Below, in pieces: positions 1 to 7,998 of a stretch of DNA of 29,645 bases. Each line of letters starts with the position of its first letter. Position 1 is the first letter of the stretch. A program made the translations under genes and the position numbers. The stretch is from assembly GCA_009782025.1 (NCBI GenBank), contig WQUQ01000081.1, positions 1-29,645 of the forward strand. The letters are read 5' to 3'. The notes under the pieces are model-generated. The model searched no databases. It was given only the letters and a program-made list of their open reading frames with translations, and was not told where the DNA came from. The DNA is from Desulfobulbus sp. Lineage in GTDB: Bacteria; Pseudomonadota; Gammaproteobacteria; Burkholderiales; Rhodocyclaceae.

Positions 1-884
1 CGGCCGTGCACGGCGTCGAAGTATTGGGCCTGGATCTGCGCGGTGATCGGGCCGCGGCGGCCGATGCCGATCTGGCGGCTGTCGAGTTCGCGGATCGGGG
101 TGATTTCGGCGGCGGTGCCGGTGAAGAAGGCTTCGTCGGCGATGTAGACGTCGTCGCGGGTCAGGCGGCGGGTGACGATGCGGTAGCCGAGATCCTGCGC
201 CAGCGTATGCACGGTGGCGCGGGTGATGCCGGTCAGGGCCGAGGCGATTTCCGGTTCATAGATGACGCCATCCTTGATGATGAACAGGTTTTCGCCCGAA
301 CCTTCGGCGACGAAGCCGTCCACGTCGAGGAGCAGGGCTTCGTCATAGCCGTTTTCGGTGGCTTCCATGTTGGCGAGGATGGAGTTCATGTAGGAGCCGG
401 CGCTCTTGGCGCGGCACATGGCGACATTGACGTGGTGGCGCGCGTAACTGGCGGTTTTGACGCGGATGCCTTGTTCCAGCGCGCCCTCGCCGAGGTAGGC
501 GCCCCACGGCCAGGCGGCGATGGCGACGTGCGTTTTGGCGCCCTTGGGCGAAACGCCCATCTTCTCGGAGCCGTAAAAGGCAATCGGGCGCAGGTAGCAG
601 GATTCGAGCTTGTTGGCGCGCACGACTTCCTGGTGCGCGGCCATGATCGTTTCCCTGTCCCAGGGCATTTGCATGCGGTAGATGTGCGCCGAGTTGAACA
701 GGCGGTCGGTATGTTCCTTGAGCCGGAAGATGGCCGTGCCGGCGTCGGTCTTGTAGGCGCGCACGCCCTCGAACACGGACAGGCCGTAATGCAGCGAATG
801 GGTGAGGACGTGGGTGGTGGCTTCGCGCCAGGGAATGAGTTTGCCGTCTTGCCAGATGAAACCGTCACGATCCGCCATGGACAT
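1..884 (-). CDS. ilvE: Branched-chain amino acid aminotransferase (3' end beyond window)
   Basis: PLP enzyme that transfers the amino group between glutamate and the 2-oxo acids of leucine, isoleucine and valine, the last step of their synthesis, in the cytoplasm. Reading the minus strand from ATG at 884 gives MSMADRDGFIWQDG, then the fold-type IV features: HSLHYGLSVFEGVRAY, the PLP-lysine region CRAKSAGSYMNS, and EGSGENLF in the cofactor-binding part. About 294 codons are present. The family is usually about 305-310 residues, so only the last dozen or so residues are cut off by the window edge. The start at 884 is preferred over ATG at 878 because GGAGA lies 6 bases upstream. It is transcribed divergently from nudJ. 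The ORFs on the other strand and in other frames here are shadows. Confidence 0.93.
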   Translation of the reverse strand, partial: MSMADRDGFIWQDGKLIPWREATTHVLTHSLHYGLSVFEGVRAYKTDAGTAIFRLKEHTDRLFNSAHIYRMQMPWDRETIMAAHQEVVRANKLESCYLRPIAFYGSEKMGVSPKGAKTHVAIAAWPWGAYLGEGALEQGIRVKTASYARHHVNVAMCRAKSAGSYMNSILANMEATENGYDEALLLDVDGFVAEGSGENLFIIKDGVIYEPEIASALTGITRATVHTLAQDLGYRIVTRRLTRDDVYIADEAFFTGTAAEITPIRELDSRQIGIGRRGPITAQIQAQYFDAVHG

Positions 885-917
885 GGTTGTTCTCCGTGTT
901 GCGTCGATGTAAAGCTG

Positions 918-947
918 TTCATTCTAGCGGAAATCAGCCGGTAAAAT
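918..947 (+). promoter_or_regulatory. Possible weak sigma70-type promoter for nudJ operon
   Basis: In the gap between ilvE and nudJ, TAAAAT at 942-947 matches a -10 box at 5 of 6 positions. TTCATT at 918-923 lies 18 bases upstream but matches the -35 consensus poorly (3 of 6). The start site would fall about 20 bases before the nudJ ATG. Weak evidence from sequence only. Confidence 0.2.
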
Positions 948-974
948 AGCGCCTTTGCCGCCTGAGTCCGCGTC

Positions 975-1436
975 ATGGTCTGGAAACCGAATGTCACCGT
1001 CGCCGCCGTCATCGAACGTGACGGCAAGTTCCTGCTGGTCGAGGAGGAGATCGAGGGCAAGCTGCGGCTCAATCAGCCGGCCGGCCATCTTGAAGCAGAC
1101 GAGACGCTGGTCGACGCAGTGGCGCGCGAGACGCTGGAGGAAAGCGCCTGGCATTTCCGGCCGACGCATCTGGTGGGCATTTATCACTGGCAGCGCCCGG
1201 AGAGGGATATTAAGGGCGGGGACATCACTTTTCTGCGCTTCACTTTCACCGGCGAAGCGCTTGGTTGCGAGGCCGGTCGTCGACTTGACGACGGCATTGT
1301 CGCCGCCCGCTGGCTGACGCTGGCCGAAATTCGGGCGAACCGGGCGCGGCATCGCAGTCCGCTGGTTCTGCGCGGCATCGAGGACTGGCTGGCTGGCCGG
1401 CGCTATCCGCTCGATCTGCTGGTGCATTGCGCGTGA
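975..1436 (+). CDS. nudJ: NUDIX hydrolase, NudJ-type phosphatase
   Basis: A 153-residue single-domain NUDIX hydrolase. The Nudix box spans about residues 37-59: G37, E43, then R51-E52 and the metal-binding pair E55-E56. The usual glycine near the box end is alanine (A58). The sequence around it (NQPAGHLEADETL) is characteristic of the NudJ/YmfB group. In E. coli, NudJ removes phosphate from nucleoside tri- and diphosphates and from the thiamine precursor HMP-PP, and nudJ lies next to mnmA as it does here. The next reading frame overlaps its stop codon (GTGA at 1433-1436), suggesting coupled translation. The family call is firm; the exact substrate is inferred from homology and synteny. Confidence 0.88.
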   Translation: MVWKPNVTVAAVIERDGKFLLVEEEIEGKLRLNQPAGHLEADETLVDAVARETLEESAWHFRPTHLVGIYHWQRPERDIKGGDITFLRFTFTGEALGCEAGRRLDDGIVAARWLTLAEIRANRARHRSPLVLRGIEDWLAGRRYPLDLLVHCA

Positions 1437-1663
1437 TTCGCGACAGTCTGGCGGCGCGCGGCGATCTGCGCTGGCACCGGGTGCTGGAGCCGGAAGTACG
1501 CTATTTCGCGCTGGTTTTTCCCGCCCATTACACGGCGGTGATCGAGACGACGGACGATGCCGCAAAGCGTTTCGTCGTCGATAGCTGGTTCGTCGATAAT
1601 GGTCAGCCGGCGGTGATTCTGCCGCTGGAGGACTGGCAGAAAGGGGCTGGACCCGATGTCTGA
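1433..1663 (+). CDS. Small conserved-looking protein of unknown function between nudJ and mnmA
   Basis: A 76-residue frame starting at GTG 1433, inside the nudJ stop (GTGA); TTG at 1427 is an alternative start. It runs into mnmA with an 8-base overlap, so all three genes look like one translationally coupled unit. There is no signal peptide or membrane segment. The middle reads [14 protein letters not shown] and then [21 protein letters not shown] histidine followed about 20 residues later by a VVDSWF aspartate resembles the His...Asp half of papain/transglutaminase-like folds, but no catalytic cysteine is present, so it could be a C-terminal remnant or an independent small protein. I do not recognise a named family. 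It is kept as real because the spacing between two real genes is exact. Confidence 0.6.
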   Translation: MIRDSLAARGDLRWHRVLEPEVRYFALVFPAHYTAVIETTDDAAKRFVVDSWFVDNGQPAVILPLEDWQKGAGPDV

Positions 1664-2753
1664 AAAAACCGTGGTGGTTGGTTTGTCCGGCGGCGTCGAT
1701 TCCGCCGTCGCGGCGCTGTTGTTGAAACATCTGGGCTGGAAGGTGATCGGCCTGTTCATGAAAAACTGGGAGGACGACGACACCGAGGAATACTGCTCGT
1801 CGCGCCAGGATCTGATCGACGTGATGAGTATTGCCGATGTCATCGGCATCGACGTTGAAGTGGTTAATTTCGCCGCCGAATACCGCGAGCGGGTGTTTGC
1901 CGAATTTCTCGCCGAGTACCAGGCCGGCCGCACGCCGAACCCGGATGTGTTATGCAATTCAGAAATCAAGTTCAAGGCTTTTCTCGACCACGCCATGAAG
2001 CTGGGGGCCGACCGCATCGCCACCGGCCACTATGCCGGCGTGCGCGAATTCAATGGCGAGTATCAGTTACTCAAGGCCGAGGATGGCGCCAAGGATCAGA
2101 GCTATTTCCTCTATCGCCTGAACCAGGCGCAACTGGCCAAAACAATGTTTCCGCTGGCCAATTTTTACAAGCGCGAGGTGCGCAAGATCGCCGAGTCCGA
2201 AGGGTTGCACGTTGCCGCCAAGAAGGATTCGACGGGCATCTGCTTCATCGGCGAGCGACCGTTCAAGGAATTCCTGGCCCGCTACCTGCCGCCAAAACCG
2301 GGCGAGATCCGCCGCCTGGACGATGACAAAATGCTCGGCGCCCACGATGGCCTGATGTACCACACCATCGGCCAGCGCAAGGGCCTCTACATCGGCGGTC
2401 TCAAGGAAAAAGGCCAGCCGGGCGGCGGCGAACACGAAGCCTGGTTCGTGGCCGGCAAGGATATGAAAAACAACGTGCTCTACGTCGTGCAGGGGCGCGA
2501 TCACCCGGCGCTGTTCAAAAGTGCGCTGGTCGCCGAGCAGCTATCCTGGATCGCCGGCCGCGCCCCGCAAACGCATTGGGTCTACACCGCCAGGCCGCGC
2601 TACCGCGCCGCCGACCAGGCCTGCGAAATCGAGCGTTTCGATGAGGGCGCCTGCGAAATCCACTTCGCCGAACCCCAGTGGGCGCTGGCGCCAGGGCAGT
2701 CGGTGGTGGTGTATGAAAGCCGGGTTTGTCTGGGCGGCGGGGTGATCGTTTGA
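1656..2753 (+). CDS. mnmA: tRNA-specific 2-thiouridylase MnmA
   Basis: Adds sulfur to uridine 34 of tRNA-Lys, -Glu and -Gln, using ATP to adenylate C2 and a persulfide sulfur donor; cytoplasmic. The protein has 365 residues, the normal family length. The PP-loop ATP-binding motif SGGVDS is at residues 11-16. The two catalytic cysteines are visible: C100 in NPDVLCNSE and C196 in STGICFIGE, matching C102 and C199 of the E. coli enzyme. The ATG at 1656 lies inside the end of the preceding small gene, with AAAGGGG about 9 bases upstream as ribosome binding site. It follows nudJ, an arrangement also found in gammaproteobacteria. The gene ends at a palindromic repeat before the convergent glutathione S-transferase. 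Confidence 0.97.
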   Translation: MSEKTVVVGLSGGVDSAVAALLLKHLGWKVIGLFMKNWEDDDTEEYCSSRQDLIDVMSIADVIGIDVEVVNFAAEYRERVFAEFLAEYQAGRTPNPDVLCNSEIKFKAFLDHAMKLGADRIATGHYAGVREFNGEYQLLKAEDGAKDQSYFLYRLNQAQLAKTMFPLANFYKREVRKIAESEGLHVAAKKDSTGICFIGERPFKEFLARYLPPKPGEIRRLDDDKMLGAHDGLMYHTIGQRKGLYIGGLKEKGQPGGGEHEAWFVAGKDMKNNVLYVVQGRDHPALFKSALVAEQLSWIAGRAPQTHWVYTARPRYRAADQACEIERFDEGACEIHFAEPQWALAPGQSVVVYESRVCLGGGVIV

Positions 2754-2779
2754 ATGGGGGGCGAGCGAAACCGCGTCAT

Positions 2780-2852
2780 GTAGGGCGGCGGCTCTGCCCC
2801 GCCGGTTCAAAGTCAAATTTGATGTTGGTCGGCGGGGCAAGCCCCGCCCTAC
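2780..2852. repeat. Palindromic intergenic repeat between mnmA and GST
   Basis: The left arm (2780-2803) begins GTAGGGCGG and ends TGCCCCGCC. The right arm (2831-2852) reads GGCGGGGCAAGCCCCGCCC then TAC. Right arm reversed and complemented equals the left arm apart from a 2-base insertion and one substitution. The arms are separated by an AT-richer loop of about 27 bases. Each arm also contains its own short GGCGGGGC/GCCCCGCC dyad. This form (GTAGGGCGGGGCTTGCCCC type) is a dispersed intergenic repeat class known in many proteobacterial genomes. It sits between convergent genes and could act as a transcript-end stem-loop, but no U-tract follows. Confidence 0.7.
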
Positions 2853-2862
2853 GGCTGTCGCC

Positions 2863-3474
2863 TCATTCCCTCGGCGCCGTATCGGCAAATGACGCACGTT
2901 GCAGCAGCTTGGCGTACAGCTTGTCGAGATTGGAGTGACTTTTCCGCCAGGTGATGTCGGGCAGGCGAAAGCCGAGGTAGCCGAGAGCAGAGCCGACGGC
3001 GATGTCGGCCAGCGACAAGTGGGTGCCCATGCAGTACGGTTTTTCGCCCAGTTCGGCGGCCATGAAGGCGAGGCTGCGCGTGATTTTTTCCTGCTGGTAG
3101 GCGGTCCATTTGGCGTCTTGCCGGGCCTCCTGGCGGCGCGATTCGTACACGATCAGCACGGCGGCGTCGCAGATGCCGTCGGCCAGGGCCTCCCAGCGTT
3201 TGACTTCGCTCCGCTCGCGATTGGGCGTGGGGATCAGCTTGTTGTTGGGCGAGGCGTTGTCGATGTATTCGACGATGACGCGCGAATCGAAGATCGGCGT
3301 TTCGTCGTCCAGCACCAGCACCGGAATCTTGCCCAGCGGGTTGAGCGCCGGCACTGCGCTGTCGGGCGATGACATCGGCACGTCGATCACGAAGTCGTAT
3401 TCGATCTTCTTTTCGGCCAGCACGATCCGGGCCTTGCGGGTATACGGGCTGGTTGGGGAGCCGATCAGCTTCAT
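2863..3474 (-). CDS. Glutathione S-transferase family protein
   Basis: A 203-residue soluble protein with the two-part GST layout. The thioredoxin-like N-domain covers about residues 1-75, beginning MKLIGSPTSPYTRKARI with the SPYTRK active-site turn, then the cis-proline region GKIPVLVLDD and the glutathione-binding IFDSRVIVEYID. The all-helical C-domain contains the N-capping motif SLADIAVGSALGYL. It resembles the YibF-type bacterial GSTs of unknown physiological substrate. ATG at 3474 is preceded by AGAGAG. The gene stands alone, convergent with mnmA and divergent from purB, and a perfect TATAAT box lies about 28 bases upstream. Confidence 0.9.
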   Translation of the reverse strand: MKLIGSPTSPYTRKARIVLAEKKIEYDFVIDVPMSSPDSAVPALNPLGKIPVLVLDDETPIFDSRVIVEYIDNASPNNKLIPTPNRERSEVKRWEALADGICDAAVLIVYESRRQEARQDAKWTAYQQEKITRSLAFMAAELGEKPYCMGTHLSLADIAVGSALGYLGFRLPDITWRKSHSNLDKLYAKLLQRASFADTAPRE

Positions 3475-3501
3475 CGCATGCTCTCTGATTGAGGGAATAC
3501 G

Positions 3502-3507
3502 ATTATA
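3502..3507 (-). promoter_or_regulatory. Probable -10 box for the GST gene
   Basis: Read on the minus strand, 3507-3502 is a perfect TATAAT, about 28 bases upstream of the GST ATG. No convincing -35 element is seen at 16-18 bases (the region is GC-rich), so the -10 alone supports the call. Confidence 0.4.
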
Positions 3508-3535
3508 ACGTATGGCGAGGGCTTCGCCGGGCGGT

Positions 3536-4936
<1,401 letters not shown>

Positions 4937-4964
4937 GTTAGCGGTGTTTTTTTCCATGCAGCCG

Positions 4965-5050
4965 GCCCCCACCCTAACCCTCCCCCGCGTGCGGGGGAGG
5001 GAATCGGACTCCTTCCCCCGTCCCCGACGGGGGAAGGCCGGGATGGGGGC
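4965..5050. repeat. 86-bp palindromic repeat element with two strong hairpins
   Basis: The outer ends are inverted: GCCCCCACCC at 4965-4974 against GATGGGGGC ending at 5050 (9 of 10 matching). Inside are two stem-loops. CCCTCCCCC (4978-4986) pairs with GGGGGAGGG (4993-5001). A perfect 12-bp stem, CCTTCCCCCGTC (5011-5022) with GACGGGGGAAGG (5026-5037), has a CCC loop. This CCCACCCTAACCCTCCCCCGC-like form is a familiar dispersed intergenic repeat in beta- and gammaproteobacteria. It lies downstream of purB and 22 bases before the next gene. It may stabilise or terminate the purB transcript, though no T-run follows the stems. Confidence 0.75.
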
Positions 5051-5071
5051 AGGCAGCGCAAGGCAGTCCCG

Positions 5072-5347
5072 ATGATCTGCGCCAAATGCCGGCAGGAAGT
5101 CCCGGCGGATGCCATCTACTGCCCGCATTGCACCGGCGAGCGCCGCACCACTGACCGCGAGGTGATTCGCGGCGGCATCCGGGGCGGGCTGCTCGGCCTG
5201 TTCATCGGCCTGCTGCCGGCGCTGCTGCTGCTTGCCATCTACGGCCCCGTGCGCGGCATCAAGGGAATCGCCTTCGCCGTGCCGGCGGTCACTTTTACCA
5301 CCGGGCTGATCGTCGGTCTGGTCAAAGCCAAACGCGACTGGAAATAA
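5072..5347 (+). CDS. Small zinc-ribbon membrane protein of unknown function
   Basis: A 91-residue protein. The first 20 residues form a zinc-ribbon-like knuckle pair, C3-x2-C6 and C17-x2-C20. A charged stretch follows (GERRTTDREVIRGG), then two hydrophobic segments at about residues 36-58 and 64-83, ending in the basic tail KAKRDWK. The predicted arrangement is a cytoplasmic zinc ribbon anchored by a two-helix hairpin. It lies 5 bases before the DUF2322-type gene, so the two are probably cotranscribed. I do not recognise a named family. Real-gene status rests on the cysteine pattern, the hydrophobic profile and the tight spacing. Confidence 0.7.
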   Translation: MICAKCRQEVPADAIYCPHCTGERRTTDREVIRGGIRGGLLGLFIGLLPALLLLAIYGPVRGIKGIAFAVPAVTFTTGLIVGLVKAKRDWK

Positions 5348-5352
5348 TCTCA

Positions 5353-5670
5353 ATGTCTTTCGCCGAAAACCTGAAAAAACTGCCCGGCATCTCCCACCTG
5401 ACCGCGCTCAACCTGCTCGACGCCGCCGGCAACGTCGTCGCCTGCATCGAGAACAAGCCCGGCAGCCAAGGGTCGCTGGCGGTGTACAACCATCTGGCGC
5501 AAACCTACGGCTCGATCAATGCCGAGGCGGCGAAGAAGGGGCTGGAAATTTTTGCCGAACAAACCGAGGACGAACGCGCCCATCCCGGCAAGCATCCCAA
5601 CATCGCCCGCCTGCTGGCGATCGAGTCCGGCCAGCCGGCGCTGCGCGTCAAGCACGTTTTCGCGCTGTAG
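5353..5670 (+). CDS. DUF2322-type conserved protein
   Basis: A 105-residue soluble protein beginning MSFAENLKKLPGISHLTALN, then LLDAAGNVVACIENKPGSQGS, YNHLAQTYGSINAEAAKKG and HPGKHPNIARLLAI. This pattern matches my recollection of the DUF2322 family, small bacterial proteins with no assigned function. No signal peptide, membrane segment or catalytic motif is evident. It starts 5 bases after the zinc-ribbon gene and is probably in the same transcript. An 87-base AT-richer gap separates it from the cytochrome c' gene. Confidence 0.75.
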   Translation: MSFAENLKKLPGISHLTALNLLDAAGNVVACIENKPGSQGSLAVYNHLAQTYGSINAEAAKKGLEIFAEQTEDERAHPGKHPNIARLLAIESGQPALRVKHVFAL

Positions 5671-5757
5671 GCGACCCCGTTTATATATTTTTACAGCAGC
5701 CGGCTGACGAGGTCGGTAGAATCCGCAGTTCCCTCAAACATCACTGGAGAAAGACCC

Positions 5758-6210
5758 ATGAAGAAACTCATGCTCGCCCTGCTCGGCATTACCCTGGCCG
5801 GGGGCGCCGCTGCCCAGATGAAGCCGGAAGAAGCCATCAAGTTCCGCCAGTCGGCTTATGCCACGATGGCCTGGAACATGCAACGCATCAAGGCCAATGT
5901 CGAAGGCGCCTACAACCAGGACGAAGTCATCAAGGCCGCCAACGTCATTCAGAGCATTGCCAACTCCGGCATGGGGGCGCTCTATCTGCCGGGCACCGAC
6001 AAGGGCAAGGGCTGGGAGAAAACCCGCGTCAAGCCGGCCTTGTTCACCGACAAGGAACAGGTCGGCAAGCTGGCCACCAACTTCAACCGGGAAGCCAATG
6101 AAATGGCCAAGGTCGCCGCCACCGGCGATGCCGCCGCCGCCAAGATACAGTTTGGCAAGCTGGGTGAAACCTGCAAGGCTTGCCACGACGATTTCCGCAT
6201 CAAGGAATAA
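5758..6210 (+). CDS. Cytochrome c' (periplasmic, class II c-type)
   Basis: A 150-residue secreted haem protein. Residues 1-19 are a Sec signal peptide (MKKLMLALLGITLAGGAAA, cleavage before Q20). The mature part is predicted all-helical, with the single haem motif C139-K-A-C142-H143 close to the C-terminus, the class II cytochrome c' layout. These proteins bind haem with an open or weak sixth ligand and are linked to binding NO and CO and to protection against nitrosative stress. GGAGAAAG lies about 6 bases before the ATG. A 10-bp stem-loop and a cytochrome b561 gene follow, so the pair probably forms a membrane-to-periplasm electron path. Its electron partner and physiological role are inference. 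Confidence 0.93.
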   Translation: MKKLMLALLGITLAGGAAAQMKPEEAIKFRQSAYATMAWNMQRIKANVEGAYNQDEVIKAANVIQSIANSGMGALYLPGTDKGKGWEKTRVKPALFTDKEQVGKLATNFNREANEMAKVAATGDAAAAKIQFGKLGETCKACHDDFRIKE

Positions 6211-6233
6211 GCCGGACGCCGTCGCGTCTACTC

Positions 6234-6257
6234 AACAGGCGCCTGCGGGCGCCTGTT
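6234..6257 (+). terminator. Stem-loop terminator or attenuator between cytochrome c' and b561 genes
   Basis: AACAGGCGCC (6234-6243) pairs perfectly with GGCGCCTGTT (6248-6257) around a TGCG loop, and TTCGCTTTC follows. The T-run is short and broken, so it may be a partial terminator that lowers expression of the downstream b561 relative to cytochrome c', or an mRNA-end stabiliser. Confidence 0.6.
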
Positions 6258-6285
6258 TCGCTTTCACTGGACAAAGGAAAACAGC

Positions 6286-6975
6286 ATGAGCAGCAAACGC
6301 ATTCGCCTCTGGGATCTGCCCACCCGTCTGTTTCACTGGCTGCTGGTTCTGGCCGTGATCGGCGCCGTGATCTGCGGCCAGATGGGCGGCAACCTGATTG
6401 TCTGGCACGGGCGTCTTGGGCTATTCATCATCGGCCTGGTGGTCTTTCGCCTGGTCTGGGGGCTGATTGGCTCGACCTACGCCCGCTTCGCCCAGTTTTT
6501 CCCGACGCCGGCCAAGATTCGCGCCTATCTGCGCGGGGAATGGCGCGAGCCGGGGCATAACCCGCTGGGCGCCCTGTCCGTTTTCGGCCTGCTCGCCGTG
6601 GTTGGTTTTCAGGCGGCTTCCGGGCTGTTTGTCAACGATGACATCGCCTTTCGCGGCCCCCTGTTCGACCTGGTCGGCAAGGCTTTGAGCAATCGCCTGA
6701 CCGGCCTGCATCACCTGGCGGCTGATCTGTTGTATGTGCTGGTCGGCCTGCACGTGGCGGCCATCGCTTTCTATGCCCGCGTCAAGAAAAATAACCTGCT
6801 GTTGCCGATGCTGACCGGCACGAAGGAAGTCGAGCAGGGCGAAGATGCGCGCGGCGGCGGCCTGCTGGCGTTGATCGTCGCCGTGCTGCTGGCGCTGGCT
6901 GCTGTTTACGGCGCCAGCGGCGCCTGGTTGCCAAAGCCGCCGCCGCCGTCAGCGGTTGACACGCCGGCCTGGTGA
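6286..6975 (+). CDS. Cytochrome b561 family membrane protein
   Basis: A 229-residue inner-membrane dihaem-type cytochrome b. It begins with the family pattern RLWDLPTRLFHW and has hydrophobic helices at about 15-33, 40-61, 95-115, 140-163 and 190-207. Candidate haem-ligand histidines are H17, H41, H142/H143 and H156, in the spacing expected of the prokaryotic b561/NiFe-hydrogenase b-subunit family. It probably accepts electrons from quinol and passes them to a periplasmic partner; the adjacent cytochrome c' is the obvious candidate (inference). The C-terminus is a short Pro-rich tail after the last helix. A strong bidirectional terminator follows directly. Confidence 0.9.
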   Translation: MSSKRIRLWDLPTRLFHWLLVLAVIGAVICGQMGGNLIVWHGRLGLFIIGLVVFRLVWGLIGSTYARFAQFFPTPAKIRAYLRGEWREPGHNPLGALSVFGLLAVVGFQAASGLFVNDDIAFRGPLFDLVGKALSNRLTGLHHLAADLLYVLVGLHVAAIAFYARVKKNNLLLPMLTGTKEVEQGEDARGGGLLALIVAVLLALAAVYGASGAWLPKPPPPSAVDTPAW

Positions 6976-6992
6976 TTTGGCCGGCGGTAAAG

Positions 6993-7018
6993 AAAAAGCC
7001 GCCCGCGGGCGGCTTTTT
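6993..7018. terminator. Bidirectional intrinsic terminator between cytochrome b561 and secF
   Basis: AAAAAGCCGCC and GGCGGCTTTTT form an 11-bp stem around a short CGCG loop. It has a T-run on the plus strand and, by symmetry, on the minus strand. It sits between two convergent genes, 17 bases after the b561 stop and 20 bases from the secF stop, and can serve both transcripts. Confidence 0.88.
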
Positions 7019-7038
7019 CATGTTCCCGGCGAATCGCT

Positions 7039-7983
7039 TCAAACCACCGCGCCGTCCGCGTTGGCGCCTTCGACGGTCTTCTTCGGCTTGATGAACTGTT
7101 CGCGCGAGACGCCCAGCCACATGACCAGCGGGCTGGCGACCAGCACCGAGGAGTAGATGCCAAACAGGATGCCGATGGTCAGCGCCATGGCGAAGTAATG
7201 CAGCGTCTCGCCGCCGAAAATCAGCATCGACAGCACCATGACCTGCGTCGAGGCGTGGGTGATGATGGTGCGCGAAATGGTGCTGGTGATGGCGTGGTCG
7301 AGCACCTGCGGCGTGGTCAGGCCGCGCGACTTTTTGAAGGTTTCGCGCACGCGGTCAAAGACGACCACCGACTCATTGACCGAATAGCCGAGCACGGCCA
7401 GCACGGCGGCCAGCACCGAGAGCGAGAATTCCCACTGAAAGGCGGCGAAGAAGCCGAGAATGATGATGACATCATGGAGGTTGGCGATGATGGCCGAGAC
7501 CGAGAAGCGCCACTCGAAGCGGAAGGCGAGGTAGATCATGATGCCGATGACGACGACCAGCAGCGCCATGGCGCCGTTCTCGGCCAGTTCCTTGCCGACC
7601 TGCGGGCCGACGTATTCGACGCGCTGCTTGGCGGCGCCCGGCGCGCCGGCGTCGAGGGCGGCCATCACCTGATCGCCCTGCCTGGCGCTTTCCTGCGCGT
7701 CCTTCAGGGGCAGGCGGATCAGCACATCCTGCGAGGAGCCGAAGTTCTGCACCTGAAAATCGGAGAAACCGGCAGCGCCCAATGCGCCGCGTATTTTTTC
7801 GAGATCGGCGGCTTGCTGGTAGCGGATTTCGATCAGCGTGCCGCCGGTAAACTCGACCGACAGGTGCAGTCCTTTGGTCGCCAGAAAGAAAACGGCGATC
7901 AGGAAGGTGACGAAGGAAATGACGTTGAACTTCAGCGCATGGCGCATGAAGGGGATGTCTTTTTTGATGCGGAAAAATTCCAT
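7039..7983 (-). CDS. secF: Protein translocase subunit SecF
   Basis: Inner-membrane partner of SecD in the Sec accessory complex, which uses proton-motive force to help pull proteins across the membrane. At 314 residues it has the family length. The N-terminal transmembrane helix is at about residues 17-37, then the periplasmic domain with the conserved VEFTGGTLIEIRY, and a block of five further helices containing SVNESVVVFDRVRE, a SecF hallmark. The start ATG at 7983 has AGGAGG about 9 bases upstream, in a 15-base gap after secD. It is the last gene of the queA-tgt-yajC-secD-secF operon and ends at a bidirectional terminator. Confidence 0.97.
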   Translation of the reverse strand: MEFFRIKKDIPFMRHALKFNVISFVTFLIAVFFLATKGLHLSVEFTGGTLIEIRYQQAADLEKIRGALGAAGFSDFQVQNFGSSQDVLIRLPLKDAQESARQGDQVMAALDAGAPGAAKQRVEYVGPQVGKELAENGAMALLVVVIGIMIYLAFRFEWRFSVSAIIANLHDVIIILGFFAAFQWEFSLSVLAAVLAVLGYSVNESVVVFDRVRETFKKSRGLTTPQVLDHAITSTISRTIITHASTQVMVLSMLIFGGETLHYFAMALTIGILFGIYSSVLVASPLVMWLGVSREQFIKPKKTVEGANADGAVV

Positions 7984-7998
7984 GTCCGTGCCTCCTGG

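Noticed and set aside
6..944. 312-residue plus-strand open frame over ilvE
   Set aside because: Shadow on the opposite strand of ilvE; its composition is low-complexity Gly/Asp/Val and it has no family similarity.
5671..5757. Promoter before the cytochrome c' gene (TTTATATATTTTTACA region, TAGAAT)
   Set aside because: AT-rich and plausible, but no -35/-10 pair at 16-18 bases could be assigned and no FNR-type site matches; not listed as a feature.
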